Shown here one piece after another: positions 1-5,698 of a stretch of DNA of 9,121 bases. Both the position numbers and the translations under genes were made by a program. The stretch comes from Metabacillus rhizolycopersici (GTDB lineage: Bacteria; Bacillota; Bacilli; Bacillales; Bacillaceae), in the NCBI RefSeq assembly GCF_020075705.1, contig NZ_JAIQUM010000124.1, positions 1-9,121 on the forward strand, written 5' to 3'. The notes below the pieces were generated by a model, which had not been told where the DNA came from, made no database searches, and saw only the letters and a program-made list of their open reading frames with translations. Position 1 is the first letter of the stretch. Every line of letters starts with the position of its first letter.

Positions 1-295
1 GTTCTTCTTTCGTAGAAATGTACATTTTCTTAAGTTCACTTTGAGATTTCATCAAAGCATTTGCTTCCTGAACAACTGAATTTGTGTAATAATCGTTCAT
101 TTCAAAACGATTTTTCACTGTTAAGTGGAGGGATTTATCCCGCTTACTTTTCCCTGAACGCTTTTCTACCACTTGTATTTGAAAGGAAAAGTGCTTTGCT
201 CGATTAAACAATAGAAGGGAGTGAGAAATGGCATCTACATAGACTTTAGGCAACGTATTTTTGTAGATTCTTTTTGAAAAATAAGCCTTTTTCAT
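1..295 (-). CDS. TnpB-related protein (IS200/IS605-associated), N-terminal part, cut by window edge
   Basis: An open frame runs from ATG at 295 to the left edge (98 codons, no stop), so only the N-terminus is visible. The start follows a strong site, GGAGGTGGAGGAG, a few bases upstream. The protein opens MKKAYFSKRIYKNTLPKVYV and contains KHFSFQIQVVEKRSGKSKR, SLHLTVKNRFEMNDYYTN and SVVQEANALMKSQSELKK. This pattern (basic N-terminus, SLHL.VK, LNDYYTNS.VQEA) is what I recognise from Bacillus proteins annotated as IS200/IS605 accessory TnpB-related proteins. By family knowledge these are relatives of RNA-guided TnpB/Cas12 nucleases; the RuvC and zinc-ribbon parts would lie outside the window, so activity cannot be judged. 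No tnpA transposase is visible. The family call rests on recall rather than a search. Confidence 0.72.
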   Translation of the reverse strand, partial: MKKAYFSKRIYKNTLPKVYVDAISHSLLLFNRAKHFSFQIQVVEKRSGKSKRDKSLHLTVKNRFEMNDYYTNSVVQEANALMKSQSELKKMYISTKEE

Positions 296-395
296 TTCTC
301 CTCCACCTCCAGAACGTACATTCGATAAGGTTGTTATAACAAAAAGTTTATCCAATTTACCATATTTGAACAAAATATTTTCAAAAGAAAAAAAG

Positions 396-451
396 AGCCA
401 TTCATCCCCACTTATCCGCTATCTCGTCTTGAAGATGGGAGTCTTCTGGCT
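396..451 (+). mobile_element. IS200/IS605-type end hairpin (imperfect palindrome)
   Basis: AGCC at 396-399 pairs with GGCT at 448-451, and TCCCCACTT at 405-413 pairs with AAGATGGGA at 432-440 (7 of 9). The motif ATTCATCCCC on the left and GGGAGTCTTCTGGC on the right is the layout I associate with the subterminal hairpin following tnpB-type genes in Bacillus IS200/IS605 elements. It lies about 100 bp upstream of the minus-strand TnpB-related gene but is oriented like a right end of a plus-strand element. It may be a left-end structure of that element or a solo end left by another one. The hairpin at 3703-3759 has the same architecture in the opposite orientation. Confidence 0.45.
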
Positions 452-570
452 AGAAAAGATAAAAATAGTCATCTTTAAAAAAATCATTGTTCCTCGTTTC
501 ATAATGCACCTTATTTTTGTTCTAATTCTATATATTATTAAAAATAAAGAGCATCCCTGCTTACGTTAGT

Positions 571-601
571 AAAAAAGCGTCTCCACTTATTGTAGAAACG
601 C
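571..601 (-). terminator. Rho-independent terminator, minus strand
   Basis: Read on the minus strand, GCGTTTCTAC (601-592), a five-base loop and GTGGAGACGC (586-577) form a 10-bp stem including two G-U pairs, followed directly by six T residues (576-571). The wobble pairs work only on the minus strand, which fixes its direction. It sits 28 bp past the stop of the minus-strand fragment at 630-779. Confidence 0.75.
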
Positions 602-629
602 ACTCTTTAGTTAAATAAGCTTTGGCCTA

Positions 630-779
630 TCAATTCCATTCACTGAAACTAATATCAATTACGCCACTCTGTTCAAATTCATCATCATAAAAGAGATACC
701 TATATCCTGAAGGGTAATTTTCGGTTTTTATCTTTGCAATAATGGTCAGAATATCACCTGATATGGCTATTCTTTTCAA
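630..779 (-). pseudogene. C-terminal remnant of an unidentified protein
   Basis: A minus-strand frame from a TTG at 779 to TGA at 630-632 gives 49 residues, including KTENYPSGYRYLFYDDEFEQ and ending in VIDISFSEWN. The frame is closed by a TGA just upstream (798-800 region), no ribosome binding site precedes the TTG, and the ATG nearby (ATGTTTTTCTCTTGA) is in another frame, so it looks like the tail of a broken gene. The residue composition (aromatic and acidic, ending in a beta-strand-like stretch) and the terminator at 571-601 in the right direction support former coding. I do not recognise the family; it could also be a chance open frame. Confidence 0.35.
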
Positions 780-844
780 GAGAAAAACATAAGTTCACCA
801 ATAAGGGACAAACTGTATTTGAAATAAGAAAGGAGATGTGAGAC

Positions 845-982
845 ATGACAAAAAAATTTAATAAAGGCAGCCGTAATCAAAATTCACCGCAATTACACGG
901 ACAAGTTCCTGTTAGTGGGGACAACAGTAAAGGAACTAAAAGAAATAAAGATCAGAGCGATAAAACAGATGGTGTAATTTAA
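845..982 (+). CDS. Small hydrophilic protein, 45 residues, unknown function
   Basis: ATG at 845 follows AAGGAGATG (830-838) at normal spacing, and the frame ends in TAA at 980-982, giving 45 residues: MTKKFNKGSRNQNSPQLHGQ, then VPVSGDNSKGTKRNKDQSDK, then TDGVI. It is very rich in Lys, Asn, Ser, Gly, Gln and Asp, has no Cys or Trp and no hydrophobic segment, so it is probably intrinsically disordered and soluble. The composition resembles minor small acid-soluble spore proteins (SspN/SspO/SspP type) of Bacillus, but I see no motif that proves this. It is a single-gene unit: its stop codon is built into a perfect terminator (981-1023). No clear promoter was found. Existence as a gene is well supported by ribosome site, start, stop and terminator; function is unknown. 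Confidence 0.72.
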   Translation: MTKKFNKGSRNQNSPQLHGQVPVSGDNSKGTKRNKDQSDKTDGVI

Positions 983-1023
983 ATGAAACAAACCGGTCAT
1001 ATTCAGACCGGTTTGTTTCATTT
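981..1023 (+). terminator. Strong terminator hairpin after the 45-residue gene
   Basis: A perfect 18-bp inverted repeat, 981-998 (AAATGAAACAAACCGGTC) and 1006-1023, encloses a 7-base loop. Its first two bases are the last two of the TAA stop. The A-rich and T-rich outer arms mean it could stop transcription from both sides. An apparent reading frame that starts inside it at 983 is not credible as a gene. Confidence 0.85.
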
Positions 1024-1041
1024 GTTAGATAATCTTCTTAT

Positions 1042-1136
1042 TTATCCCACCTTAACGGGCAGTAAAACTCCCACTTCAAGATTCGAGAGAAGCAAAGAAG
1101 ATAAGGGGGAGATAACTGCCCGTAAAGATCCGATAA
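1042..1136. repeat. Large nested palindrome, likely a dispersed Bacillus intergenic repeat
   Basis: Outer arms 1042-1063 and 1115-1136 pair at 18 of 22 positions, with a perfect core ACGGGCAGT/ACTGCCCGT. An inner stem pairs CTCCCACTT (1068-1076) with AAGGGGGAG (1103-1111). The result is a long hairpin with no gene inside. The sequence resembles dispersed repeats I recall from B. cereus group intergenic regions (bcr type), but I cannot assign a named element. The minus strand is open across it (1042-1263, 74 codons without a stop), probably without meaning. Confidence 0.6.
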
Positions 1137-1448
1137 GTCTCACTTTATTGTTCCCAGTAATTTTTATCGCAGCAGTGTTATCATTGATATATGTTGGTAT
1201 AGCTTCATCCTGATGATCTTCACCATAGAAAGCTTCTTGAATTTCGAGATTAGCTTCCCCACCTTACTTAAAGTAATACTTATTTCTTTACTTAAATGGA
1301 CCACTTCAGGAGAGAAGCCTTTTTATTCAAGAAGTGCGTCCGATAATTGAATAACACATGCATTTTTATTAGCTAGTTTAGTTCACAAACTCATTGGTTT
1401 AATTTTAGAATCTGATATTTGGAAAAAAGTTATGATTCACATATAGTT
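1137..1448. other. Intergenic region with no supported gene apart from a 32-bp repeat
   Basis: Between the large palindrome and the end of the aadK-like gene I find no ribosome site followed by a credible frame on either strand. It holds the repeat unit at 1323-1354 and a weak 5-bp hairpin near 1377-1392 (AGTTT/AAACT). No clear terminator for the aadK-like gene is visible; downstream of its stop there is only a T-rich run near 1420-1426. Confidence 0.5.
1323..1354. repeat. 32-bp palindromic repeat unit, copy 1
   Basis: Perfect 8-bp ends TTATTCAA (1323-1330) and TTGAATAA (1347-1354), total length 32. It matches the copy at 6417-6448 at 26 of 32 positions, including the central GCGYCCG. It lies about 95 bp beyond the stop of the aadK-like gene. 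Confidence 0.7.
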
Positions 1449-2333
1449 TTAATTAATAATTCCCCTTGCATCAACAGGTAAATTTCGTACTTGTTTAAGA
1501 TATTCCGTCATGTTTATATCATCCTCAACTGGATATATAAAAGAAAAATACCCAGCTACATCTTGAGATAAAGCCCGAAACAATTCACATGTGACAAAAA
1601 TAGAATTCCACAAATTATCATAATCACTGTCAGAATATGTTTCTTTATACATCTCCCAATATGGTTCTGGGAGATACTTTTTAAAATACTTTCCCATTTT
1701 TCCCGTTGAAACTTGGAAATCATGTTTAGTCCCAATCCACCATGAAACCATCTCATCTAACCTAACTCTTATTACATATTCAAACATTTGCTTTGCATAT
1801 GGCAATTCACCACGCCAAATTCCTTTTGCTACGTTTTGTAGGCACCACCAAAAATCATTATAGCAACTAATAAACATAGCTTTCGTTGGTTTTTTTACGT
1901 GATAATCAATATCTGTTGGATCTGGAATAAGTGGTAGAATTTTATCTTTATCTAATAATGGAATTGTAAGTTTATCCTTTTCATAACATTCAATCATTGC
2001 TTCTTTTGTTTGAATACGAAGGTCAATACGATTTCCATCTTTAAAAAGCATTAAATATCCGTAAGAACGTTCAAAGTCCACAGCCATACCAACAAGTTTA
2101 TCGTTTTTATCAGGCTCTTGAATCATAAGCAGTTCTCCAAAAATACTAATCCATTTCTCGTCATTTATAAAAGAGGCTGTTTCAGTCACTACATAAACAA
2201 TATCGTAATCCCGAAAAATATCTTTTGGAGCATTGGGATTGGTTCTTGACCCGTTCATATAGACTGCACGAATTCGTTCATCATTTTGAGCTACTCCCAA
2301 TATCAAATCAAACATTTCTTTATCGCTTCTCAT
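1449..2333 (-). CDS. aadK: Aminoglycoside 6-adenylyltransferase, AadK/ANT(6) family
   Basis: A 294-residue protein of the usual length for chromosomal AadK enzymes (about 285). Enzymes of this family transfer AMP from ATP to the 6-hydroxyl of streptomycin in the cytoplasm. The nucleotidyltransferase signature is intact: MNGSRTN at residues 26-32 (G28, S29), the metal-binding pair D42 and D44 in FRDYDIVYVV, and a third carboxylate D104 in DGNRIDLRI. The opening (MRS..EM.D.IL..A.NDERIR) and the later LLDKD, DFWW and KPTKA stretches also follow AadK. ATG at 2333 is preceded by GGTGGGGAG. It is a single-gene unit with GC content typical of the surroundings (19 of 60 bases at 1981-2040), as for an intrinsic gene. 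Whether it acts on streptomycin cannot be told from sequence; the nucleotidyltransferase fold is certain. Confidence 0.9.
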   Translation of the reverse strand: MRSDKEMFDLILGVAQNDERIRAVYMNGSRTNPNAPKDIFRDYDIVYVVTETASFINDEKWISIFGELLMIQEPDKNDKLVGMAVDFERSYGYLMLFKDGNRIDLRIQTKEAMIECYEKDKLTIPLLDKDKILPLIPDPTDIDYHVKKPTKAMFISCYNDFWWCLQNVAKGIWRGELPYAKQMFEYVIRVRLDEMVSWWIGTKHDFQVSTGKMGKYFKKYLPEPYWEMYKETYSDSDYDNLWNSIFVTCELFRALSQDVAGYFSFIYPVEDDINMTEYLKQVRNLPVDARGIIN

Positions 2334-2458
2334 AACTCCCCACCCAGCAAAATGAAAATTTCTTCATCTATTTGCTTCATATCGTATCTAAATATGAATT
2401 CAATTAAATAATGATAATTCCTTCATAATCTTCTATATATTAAAGAAATTCCAATTTC

Positions 2459-2501
2459 TTCTTGAATTTTTATTCAAGAATCTGGCCCTTATCTGGAATA
2501 A
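2459..2501. repeat. 32-bp palindromic repeat unit, copy 2, overlapping a second hairpin
   Basis: The unit at 2470-2501 runs from TTATTCAAGAAT to ATCTGGAATAA with a GGCC-containing centre, again 32 bp. The left arm (ATTCAAGAA, 2472-2480) can instead pair perfectly with TTCTTGAAT (2459-2467) across a 4-base loop, so the two folds exclude each other. It lies between the end of uppS and the start of the aadK-like gene, both on the minus strand. No T run follows either stem, so it is not a plain terminator. Confidence 0.65.
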
Positions 2502-2580
2502 CATGACTAATATTTTTAAACAAATGTAAGGTTTTTTCTTGTTGTGGCTACTATCAAAAAGCGTGGTTTTTGAGATTAAC

Positions 2581-2620
2581 AAAAAGAGGTGAATATTCGT
2601 TGCTTCATGTTCCATTCACC
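2581..2620 (-). terminator. Terminator after uppS
   Basis: On the minus strand GGTGAAT (2620-2614) pairs with ATTCACC (2594-2588) across a 19-base loop, followed by TCTTTTTG. It starts 3 bp after the uppS stop. The long loop makes it moderate rather than strong. Confidence 0.6.
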
Positions 2621-2623
2621 ATC

Positions 2624-3385
2624 TTATATTCCACCATACCTTCTCTTTCGTTGCCGGTATTCCTCAAGTGCCTGCAGAAATTCCTTCTCGGAGAAATCTG
2701 GCCACAGCACATCGGTAAACCAGAACTCCGTATACGCCAGCTGCCAGAGCAGGAAATTGCTCAGGCGTTTTTCCCCGCCGGTGCGAATAAGCAGGTCAGG
2801 GTCTGGCATACCGGCTGTATACAGGTATCCTGAAAACTGCTGTTCATCCACTTCATCCATTGACAATTTCGCATCGTTTATATCCGCGAACATTTCTTTC
2901 ATGGCATTCAGAATCTCGTGTCTACTTCCATAGTTGAGCGCAAGATTCAGCTGAAGACCGTCATTGTCCCGGGTACGGTCAATTGCATACTGTACGGCTT
3001 CACGTGTATAGGCCGGAAGATTTTCCATATCACCGATTGCCTCAATGCGTACATTATTGGATATAAGGTCTGGCAGATAAATATGTAGAAACTCCTTGGG
3101 AAGTCTCAATATAAAGTCTATCTCAGGCTTTGGACGTTTCCAGTTTTCCGTGGAAAACATATAAAGTGTCAGAACCTTCACCTTGCATTTGACTGCTGCC
3201 TTGACAATTTTTACGACGGTAGATACTCCTTCTTTATGGCCAGCAACTCTGGGCATGCCCCGCTTCCCGGCCCAGCGTCCGTTTCCGTCCATAATTATGG
3301 CTATATGGTCCGGTGTATCACCCTCTGGATAATGGAAGCATTCTTTCGATTGTTTATTATTAAAAAAAGGAATTTTTATTGACAT
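2624..3385 (-). CDS. uppS: Isoprenyl transferase (undecaprenyl diphosphate synthase family)
   Basis: A 253-residue cis-prenyltransferase of normal length. The family adds isopentenyl units to farnesyl diphosphate to make the C55 carrier lipid for cell wall synthesis. All signatures are present: HIAIIMDGNGRWA (residues 27-39, catalytic D33), H50 in AGHKEG, STENW (78-82), LNLALNYGSR (146-155), R201 and R207 in IRTGGEKRLSNFLLW, and E220 in LAYTEFWF. Small departures are the S and H in NYGSRHEI, where G and D are common. ATG at 3385 follows AGGGGG at good spacing. It stands alone, not beside cdsA, dxr or frr as the housekeeping uppS does, so it is probably a second copy. Its GC content is high for the region (28, 33 and 27 of 60 bases at 2641, 2701 and 3001), suggesting transfer. 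A role in a bigger carrier pool or bacitracin tolerance is possible but only inference. Confidence 0.94.
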   Translation of the reverse strand: MSIKIPFFNNKQSKECFHYPEGDTPDHIAIIMDGNGRWAGKRGMPRVAGHKEGVSTVVKIVKAAVKCKVKVLTLYMFSTENWKRPKPEIDFILRLPKEFLHIYLPDLISNNVRIEAIGDMENLPAYTREAVQYAIDRTRDNDGLQLNLALNYGSRHEILNAMKEMFADINDAKLSMDEVDEQQFSGYLYTAGMPDPDLLIRTGGEKRLSNFLLWQLAYTEFWFTDVLWPDFSEKEFLQALEEYRQRKRRYGGI

Positions 3386-3702
3386 TGTCTGTCCCCCTAA
3401 AATGTTGTTGCTGTCCTCTCCATTTACCCTCCACAGACAGGGACGGACACAGCATATTGTCAGAATGGGATTCAGGTGTCTTTATTACTTCCAGAAACTA
3501 CTCTTTCATAGAAGTAACTATTTCATTTATAACTTTTTCAACGATCTTACTACATTGATTAAAGTTCAACCATTCACGATCTATAAGTTGTTATTCTAGA
3601 ATCTAGTAAAGTATCGTATCACTGAATCACATCGAACTATATTGTATAAGAGACATGGACTCTTTCATTATGTCTCTATTTTGATAATCTTTTAACAGCT
3701 TT
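3386..3702. other. Upstream region of uppS, no supported gene
   Basis: The part next to uppS (to about 3490) shares its higher GC and contains repeated GACAG/GGACA words, so the acquired segment may extend to here. Beyond that the sequence returns to AT-rich. An 8-bp inverted repeat AGAGACAT (3649-3656) / ATGTCTCT (3670-3677) with a 13-base loop is followed on the plus strand by ATTTT and could be a weak terminator. No convincing promoter or ribosome-site-led gene is seen. Confidence 0.4.
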
Positions 3703-3759
3703 CCGGAAGAAGTCCCCTTCCTCAAGGAACGAAGTGAGTAGGGAGGGGATGAATTTCGG
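3703..3759 (-). mobile_element. IS200/IS605-type end hairpin downstream of a decayed gene
   Basis: TCCCCTTCC (3713-3721) pairs with GGGAGGGGA (3741-3749) at 8 of 9 positions plus a wobble; outer CCGGAA (3703-3708) pairs with TTTCGG (3754-3759) at 5 of 6. Read on the minus strand it gives ATTCATCCCC ... GGGGACTTCTTCCGG, the same plan as the hairpin at 396-451 and as the right ends of IS200/IS605 elements. On the minus strand it begins 12 bp after the stop of the remnant at 3772-3951, exactly where a right end would lie relative to a tnpB or iscB gene. Confidence 0.5.
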
Positions 3760-3771
3760 TTAGGCATTAGT

Positions 3772-3951
3772 CTAAAGATTCTCGACATATTGCCAGTTAT
3801 TATTGTGACCCAGAAACTCGCAATCTTTTAGATTGACCTGTTTGTACGACTTATTAGGCTTAGTGATGTAGCTCCCATGAATATTTTTGACATACGCCAT
3901 ACCTGTCCCAGTAAAGCCTGTATCAAATTCTTAAATAAACTTAATTTTCAT
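3772..3951 (-). pseudogene. 5'-truncated remnant, tentatively the C-terminus of an IscB-like OMEGA protein
   Basis: From an ATG at 3951 the minus frame reads six codons, meets TAA (3931-3933), then stays open for 52 codons to TAG at 3772-3774. The peptide begins EFDTGFTGTGMAYVKNIHGS and contains YITKPNKSYKQVNLKDCEFL and GHNNNWQYV. The order G-T..YV....GS..I.......(Q/G)(V/I)....C..L followed by an aromatic tail resembles the small beta domain that closes IscB proteins. Only this end survives; the RuvC, bridge-helix and HNH parts are missing because the yozG-like terminator lies immediately upstream. The hairpin at 3703-3759 in the expected place is the main contextual support. The IscB reading is an inference; it could be the tail of some other protein. 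Confidence 0.38.
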
Positions 3952-3968
3952 CAATTTATTGAAGTATA

Positions 3969-3996
3969 AAGCAGGTGGTATCTAAAACACCTGCTT
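3969..3996 (-). terminator. Terminator of the yoaS/yozG-like operon
   Basis: AAGCAGGTG (3996-3988 on the minus strand) and CACCTGCTT (3977-3969) form a perfect 9-bp stem around a 10-base loop, ending in a short T-rich tail (TTTATACTTC). It starts 9 bp beyond the stop of the HTH gene. Confidence 0.8.
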
Positions 3997-4005
3997 AGTT
4001 CATTA

Positions 4006-4227
4006 TTATTCTTGAGTGTCTTCGTCGCTTTTGTATTCTAAAACATCTCCAGGTTGACATTCTAAAGCCTTACAAATCGCTTCTAAAGTTGATAATCGAA
4101 TCGCTTTTGCCTTTCCATTCTTCAATATAGAAAGATTAGCCATCGTTATTCCAACCCTCTCAGAAAGTTCTGTGACACTCATTTTTCGTTTGGCCAACAT
4201 CACATCAATATTGATTATTATCGCCAT
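4006..4227 (-). CDS. Small Cro/C1-type HTH regulator, YozG-like
   Basis: A 73-residue protein that is almost only a helix-turn-helix domain: SVTELSERVGI (residues 17-27) then TMANLSILKNGKAKAIRLST (28-47) as turn and recognition helix, then LEAICKALECQPGDVLEY, the common end of this family, and an acidic tail. It probably binds DNA as a dimer in the cytoplasm. I choose ATG at 4227 because GAGGTG (4240-4234 region) lies about 7 bases upstream; a GTG at 4236 is part of that ribosome site. The gene follows the DUF2975 membrane gene by 10 bp and its ribosome site overlaps that gene's TGA, so the two are translated as a coupled pair. In B. subtilis the yoaS/yozG pair has the same order. A likely role is to regulate its own operon, but the target is not visible. 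Confidence 0.9.
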   Translation of the reverse strand: MAIIINIDVMLAKRKMSVTELSERVGITMANLSILKNGKAKAIRLSTLEAICKALECQPGDVLEYKSDEDTQE

Positions 4228-4237
4228 TGTTATCACC

Positions 4238-4729
4238 TCAGACCGTTAAATCATTTTCTGATTTTATATCTATAGCTTCTTTTAAAAGCTTTTGAAGAAC
4301 AGCAGCAAAGACTGCGATAACCATTGAAGCACCAACAATAACCATTCCGATTAATACGAGACCTGGTGCGTCATCCCACTCAGCTATGATATAGACCAAT
4401 GGTAAGGCTACCACATACAAGCCACTGATTGTGATGGCACAGTTTTTGATTTTCTTTAGAGCTCTTACAGATAATTCCGAGAAAGCTTGGTTCTTGTCAA
4501 TATAACTTAAAATTCTTAATGCCTGATACAATGCAAAGTAAAACGGGATTGTCGATACATACATAATAGTTAAAAGGCCAAATACCACATAAGCCAACTC
4601 TGCCCCCTTTTTCGCTTCTTCAATTGCTTCATTCGCTATCTGAGGCAACAAAAAGATGCACAAAGCAAGAATAGGAATGCCAATGAAGATAACAGCTACC
4701 TTTAAAAATAATGTTGAACCTCTTTTCAT
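4238..4729 (-). CDS. DUF2975 membrane protein, YoaS-like
   Basis: A 163-residue integral membrane protein with four predicted helices at about residues 8-30, 45-69, 96-115 and 122-146. The stretch ALYQALRILSYIDKNQAFSE followed by LSVRALKKIKNCAITISG (roughly residues 66-103) is typical of DUF2975: a conserved cytoplasmic loop with a short helix before the third membrane segment. ATG at 4729 is preceded by GAGAGGTG with 6-base spacing, which I prefer over a GTG at 4738 that lies in the ribosome site. Family members are nearly always next to a YozG-type HTH protein, as here; a function is not established. The operon is driven by the promoter at 4762-4790. Confidence 0.88.
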   Translation of the reverse strand: MKRGSTLFLKVAVIFIGIPILALCIFLLPQIANEAIEEAKKGAELAYVVFGLLTIMYVSTIPFYFALYQALRILSYIDKNQAFSELSVRALKKIKNCAITISGLYVVALPLVYIIAEWDDAPGLVLIGMVIVGASMVIAVFAAVLQKLLKEAIDIKSENDLTV

Positions 4730-4761
4730 AAAAAGCACCTCTCTTATTTATTTTCGATTTG

Positions 4762-4790
4762 ATTTTAGCACGTAATTTATCGTTTTACAA
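4762..4790 (-). promoter_or_regulatory. Sigma-A promoter with extended -10, upstream of the yoaS-like gene
   Basis: On the minus strand TTGTAA (4790-4785), a spacer of exactly 17 bases, and TAAAAT (4767-4762) preceded by TGC, an extended -10. The predicted start is about 25 bases before the coding start, leaving room for the ribosome site. Confidence 0.7.
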
Positions 4791-4963
4791 TAAAACTTTA
4801 TCTTTTTTATTTCTTTTTTTATTGTTATACACTTTTTATTTTAGACAAATAGAAAAAGCATTCCTCATTACAGAGAAATACTATAACTTTAAAATATTCG
4901 ATTTATAACTTGTTCAACTTCCTGTTGCGTTTAAGTACAAATATTCACAATTTATATAAGTTG

Positions 4964-5038
4964 TTGTTCCACAATCTGGCTCTAAAATGCAAATAAGCAC
5001 TGATCCTTATTAAAGGAAAGCGCTCTATTGTTGAAGTT
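4964..5038. repeat. Composite ~75-bp repeat: two units of the dispersed palindrome
   Basis: First unit 4964-4996 (TTGTTCCACAATCTGG ... AAATAA, 33 bp), then about 10 bases, then a degenerate second unit 5007-5038 (TTATT ... GCGCTC ... TTGAA, 32 bp). The middle shares CTAAAATG and GGAAAGCGC with copies at 5588-5640 and 6373-6448. It lies past the end of the Cass2-like gene. The rest of the 368-bp gap 4739-5106 holds the promoter at 4762 and the terminator at 5048; nothing else was seen. Confidence 0.65.
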
Positions 5039-5047
5039 TACTTGTTT

Positions 5048-5076
5048 AAAAAAAGCCTCGTTAATTTAACAACCTT
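5048..5076 (-). terminator. Terminator after the Cass2-like gene
   Basis: On the minus strand AAG and TTGTT pair with AACGA and CTT around loop AAATT, with a small mismatch, followed by seven T residues (5054-5048). It starts about 30 bp after the gene's stop. Confidence 0.55.
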
Positions 5077-5106
5077 CTATTAGCTGGTTTAAGTCAACAA
5101 GAATTG

Positions 5107-5508
5107 TCAATTCTTTATTGCTATGTAAATTTCAATTTCACCATTAGGGTAGTATTTCTCAAAATCATATGAGTAAGCTCTCTCTAATGTGCCTGCTTCT
5201 TCTTGCTCCCATATTTTACTCCAAGTATTATAGATTCCTTGTTCTTCAGATGTATCCACTTTAAAGATTTCGTATTTCTCGTTATTCGGTATTTCTATAA
5301 AAGATTCACCATCATTATCTTCAATAGCAACGCTTAATGAATAATTATCTTTATAGTTACTTTCATATTGATAATAAACACCATATGTAAGATTTTTATG
5401 GTTAGTCAAATGAGCAGAAGCCTCTTTCCACATTTCTGTGATTTTTTGCATCACACGTTCATCACTAAAATTATTCGTTCTAATGCTTTTTATGATTTTT
5501 AATTTCAA
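5107..5508 (-). CDS. Stand-alone effector-binding protein, Cass2-like (GyrI/AraC effector fold)
   Basis: A 133-residue cytoplasmic protein with no DNA-binding domain. The features of the integron-associated effector-binding (Cass2-type) family are in order: M..ITEMWKEA near residues 20-30, YGVYYQYESNY at about 42-52, a strand IEIPNNEKYEIFKVD at about 71-85, TWSKIWEQ near 95-102, YDFEKYYPNGEIEIYIAI to the end. E126 in the final strand is where the ligand-binding glutamate of this fold usually sits. Relatives bind cationic amphipathic drugs, so a sequestering role is possible. The start is a TTG at 5508 with AAAGGGTG seven bases before it. It is divergent from a second GyrI-fold gene at 5751. 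The family call is good; the ligand is unknown. Confidence 0.82.
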   Translation of the reverse strand: MKLKIIKSIRTNNFSDERVMQKITEMWKEASAHLTNHKNLTYGVYYQYESNYKDNYSLSVAIEDNDGESFIEIPNNEKYEIFKVDTSEEQGIYNTWSKIWEQEEAGTLERAYSYDFEKYYPNGEIEIYIAIKN

Positions 5509-5587
5509 CAGTTTTCACCCTTTCAGTATATCTATTCTCTACTAATAAGTTCAATAAAGTATTAGTATTTCCCTCTACAACAAACTA

Positions 5588-5640
5588 CTTCTAAAATGAA
5601 ATATAGCACCTAACCCTGCAGGAAAGCGCCCGTTGAATAA
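5588..5640. repeat. Degraded copy of the composite repeat
   Basis: TTCTAAAATG, then GGAAAGCGCCCGTTGAATAA, matches the inner and right parts of the copies at 4964-5038 and 6373-6448; the left end is not recognisable. It lies in the shared upstream region of the two divergent effector-binding genes. Confidence 0.5.
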
Positions 5641-5698
5641 GGAAAGTTGTAGATTCAAAAATTTTAAAAAATAAAATGTATATATTTTTAAAGCATAC

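Noticed and set aside
366..569. Plus-strand 67-codon frame.
   Set aside because: No ribosome site, runs across the IS605-type hairpin, and its residues are those of AT-rich noncoding DNA.
983..1213. Plus-strand frame starting inside the terminator at 983.
   Set aside because: It starts in the arm of the terminator hairpin, has no ribosome site and runs through the palindromic repeat.
2570..2933. Plus-strand frames opposite uppS.
   Set aside because: Antisense to an intact, well conserved gene; they are by-products of its codons.
3480..3600. Minus-strand frame including DREWLNFNQCSKIVEKVINE ahead of uppS.
   Set aside because: About 31 codons, no start codon with a ribosome site, stops close upstream; it looks protein-like but is too short to call.
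5509..5560. Promoter TTGAAC - 18 bp - TATACT before the Cass2-like gene.
   Set aside because: The motif is fair, but the predicted transcript would start inside the ribosome site.
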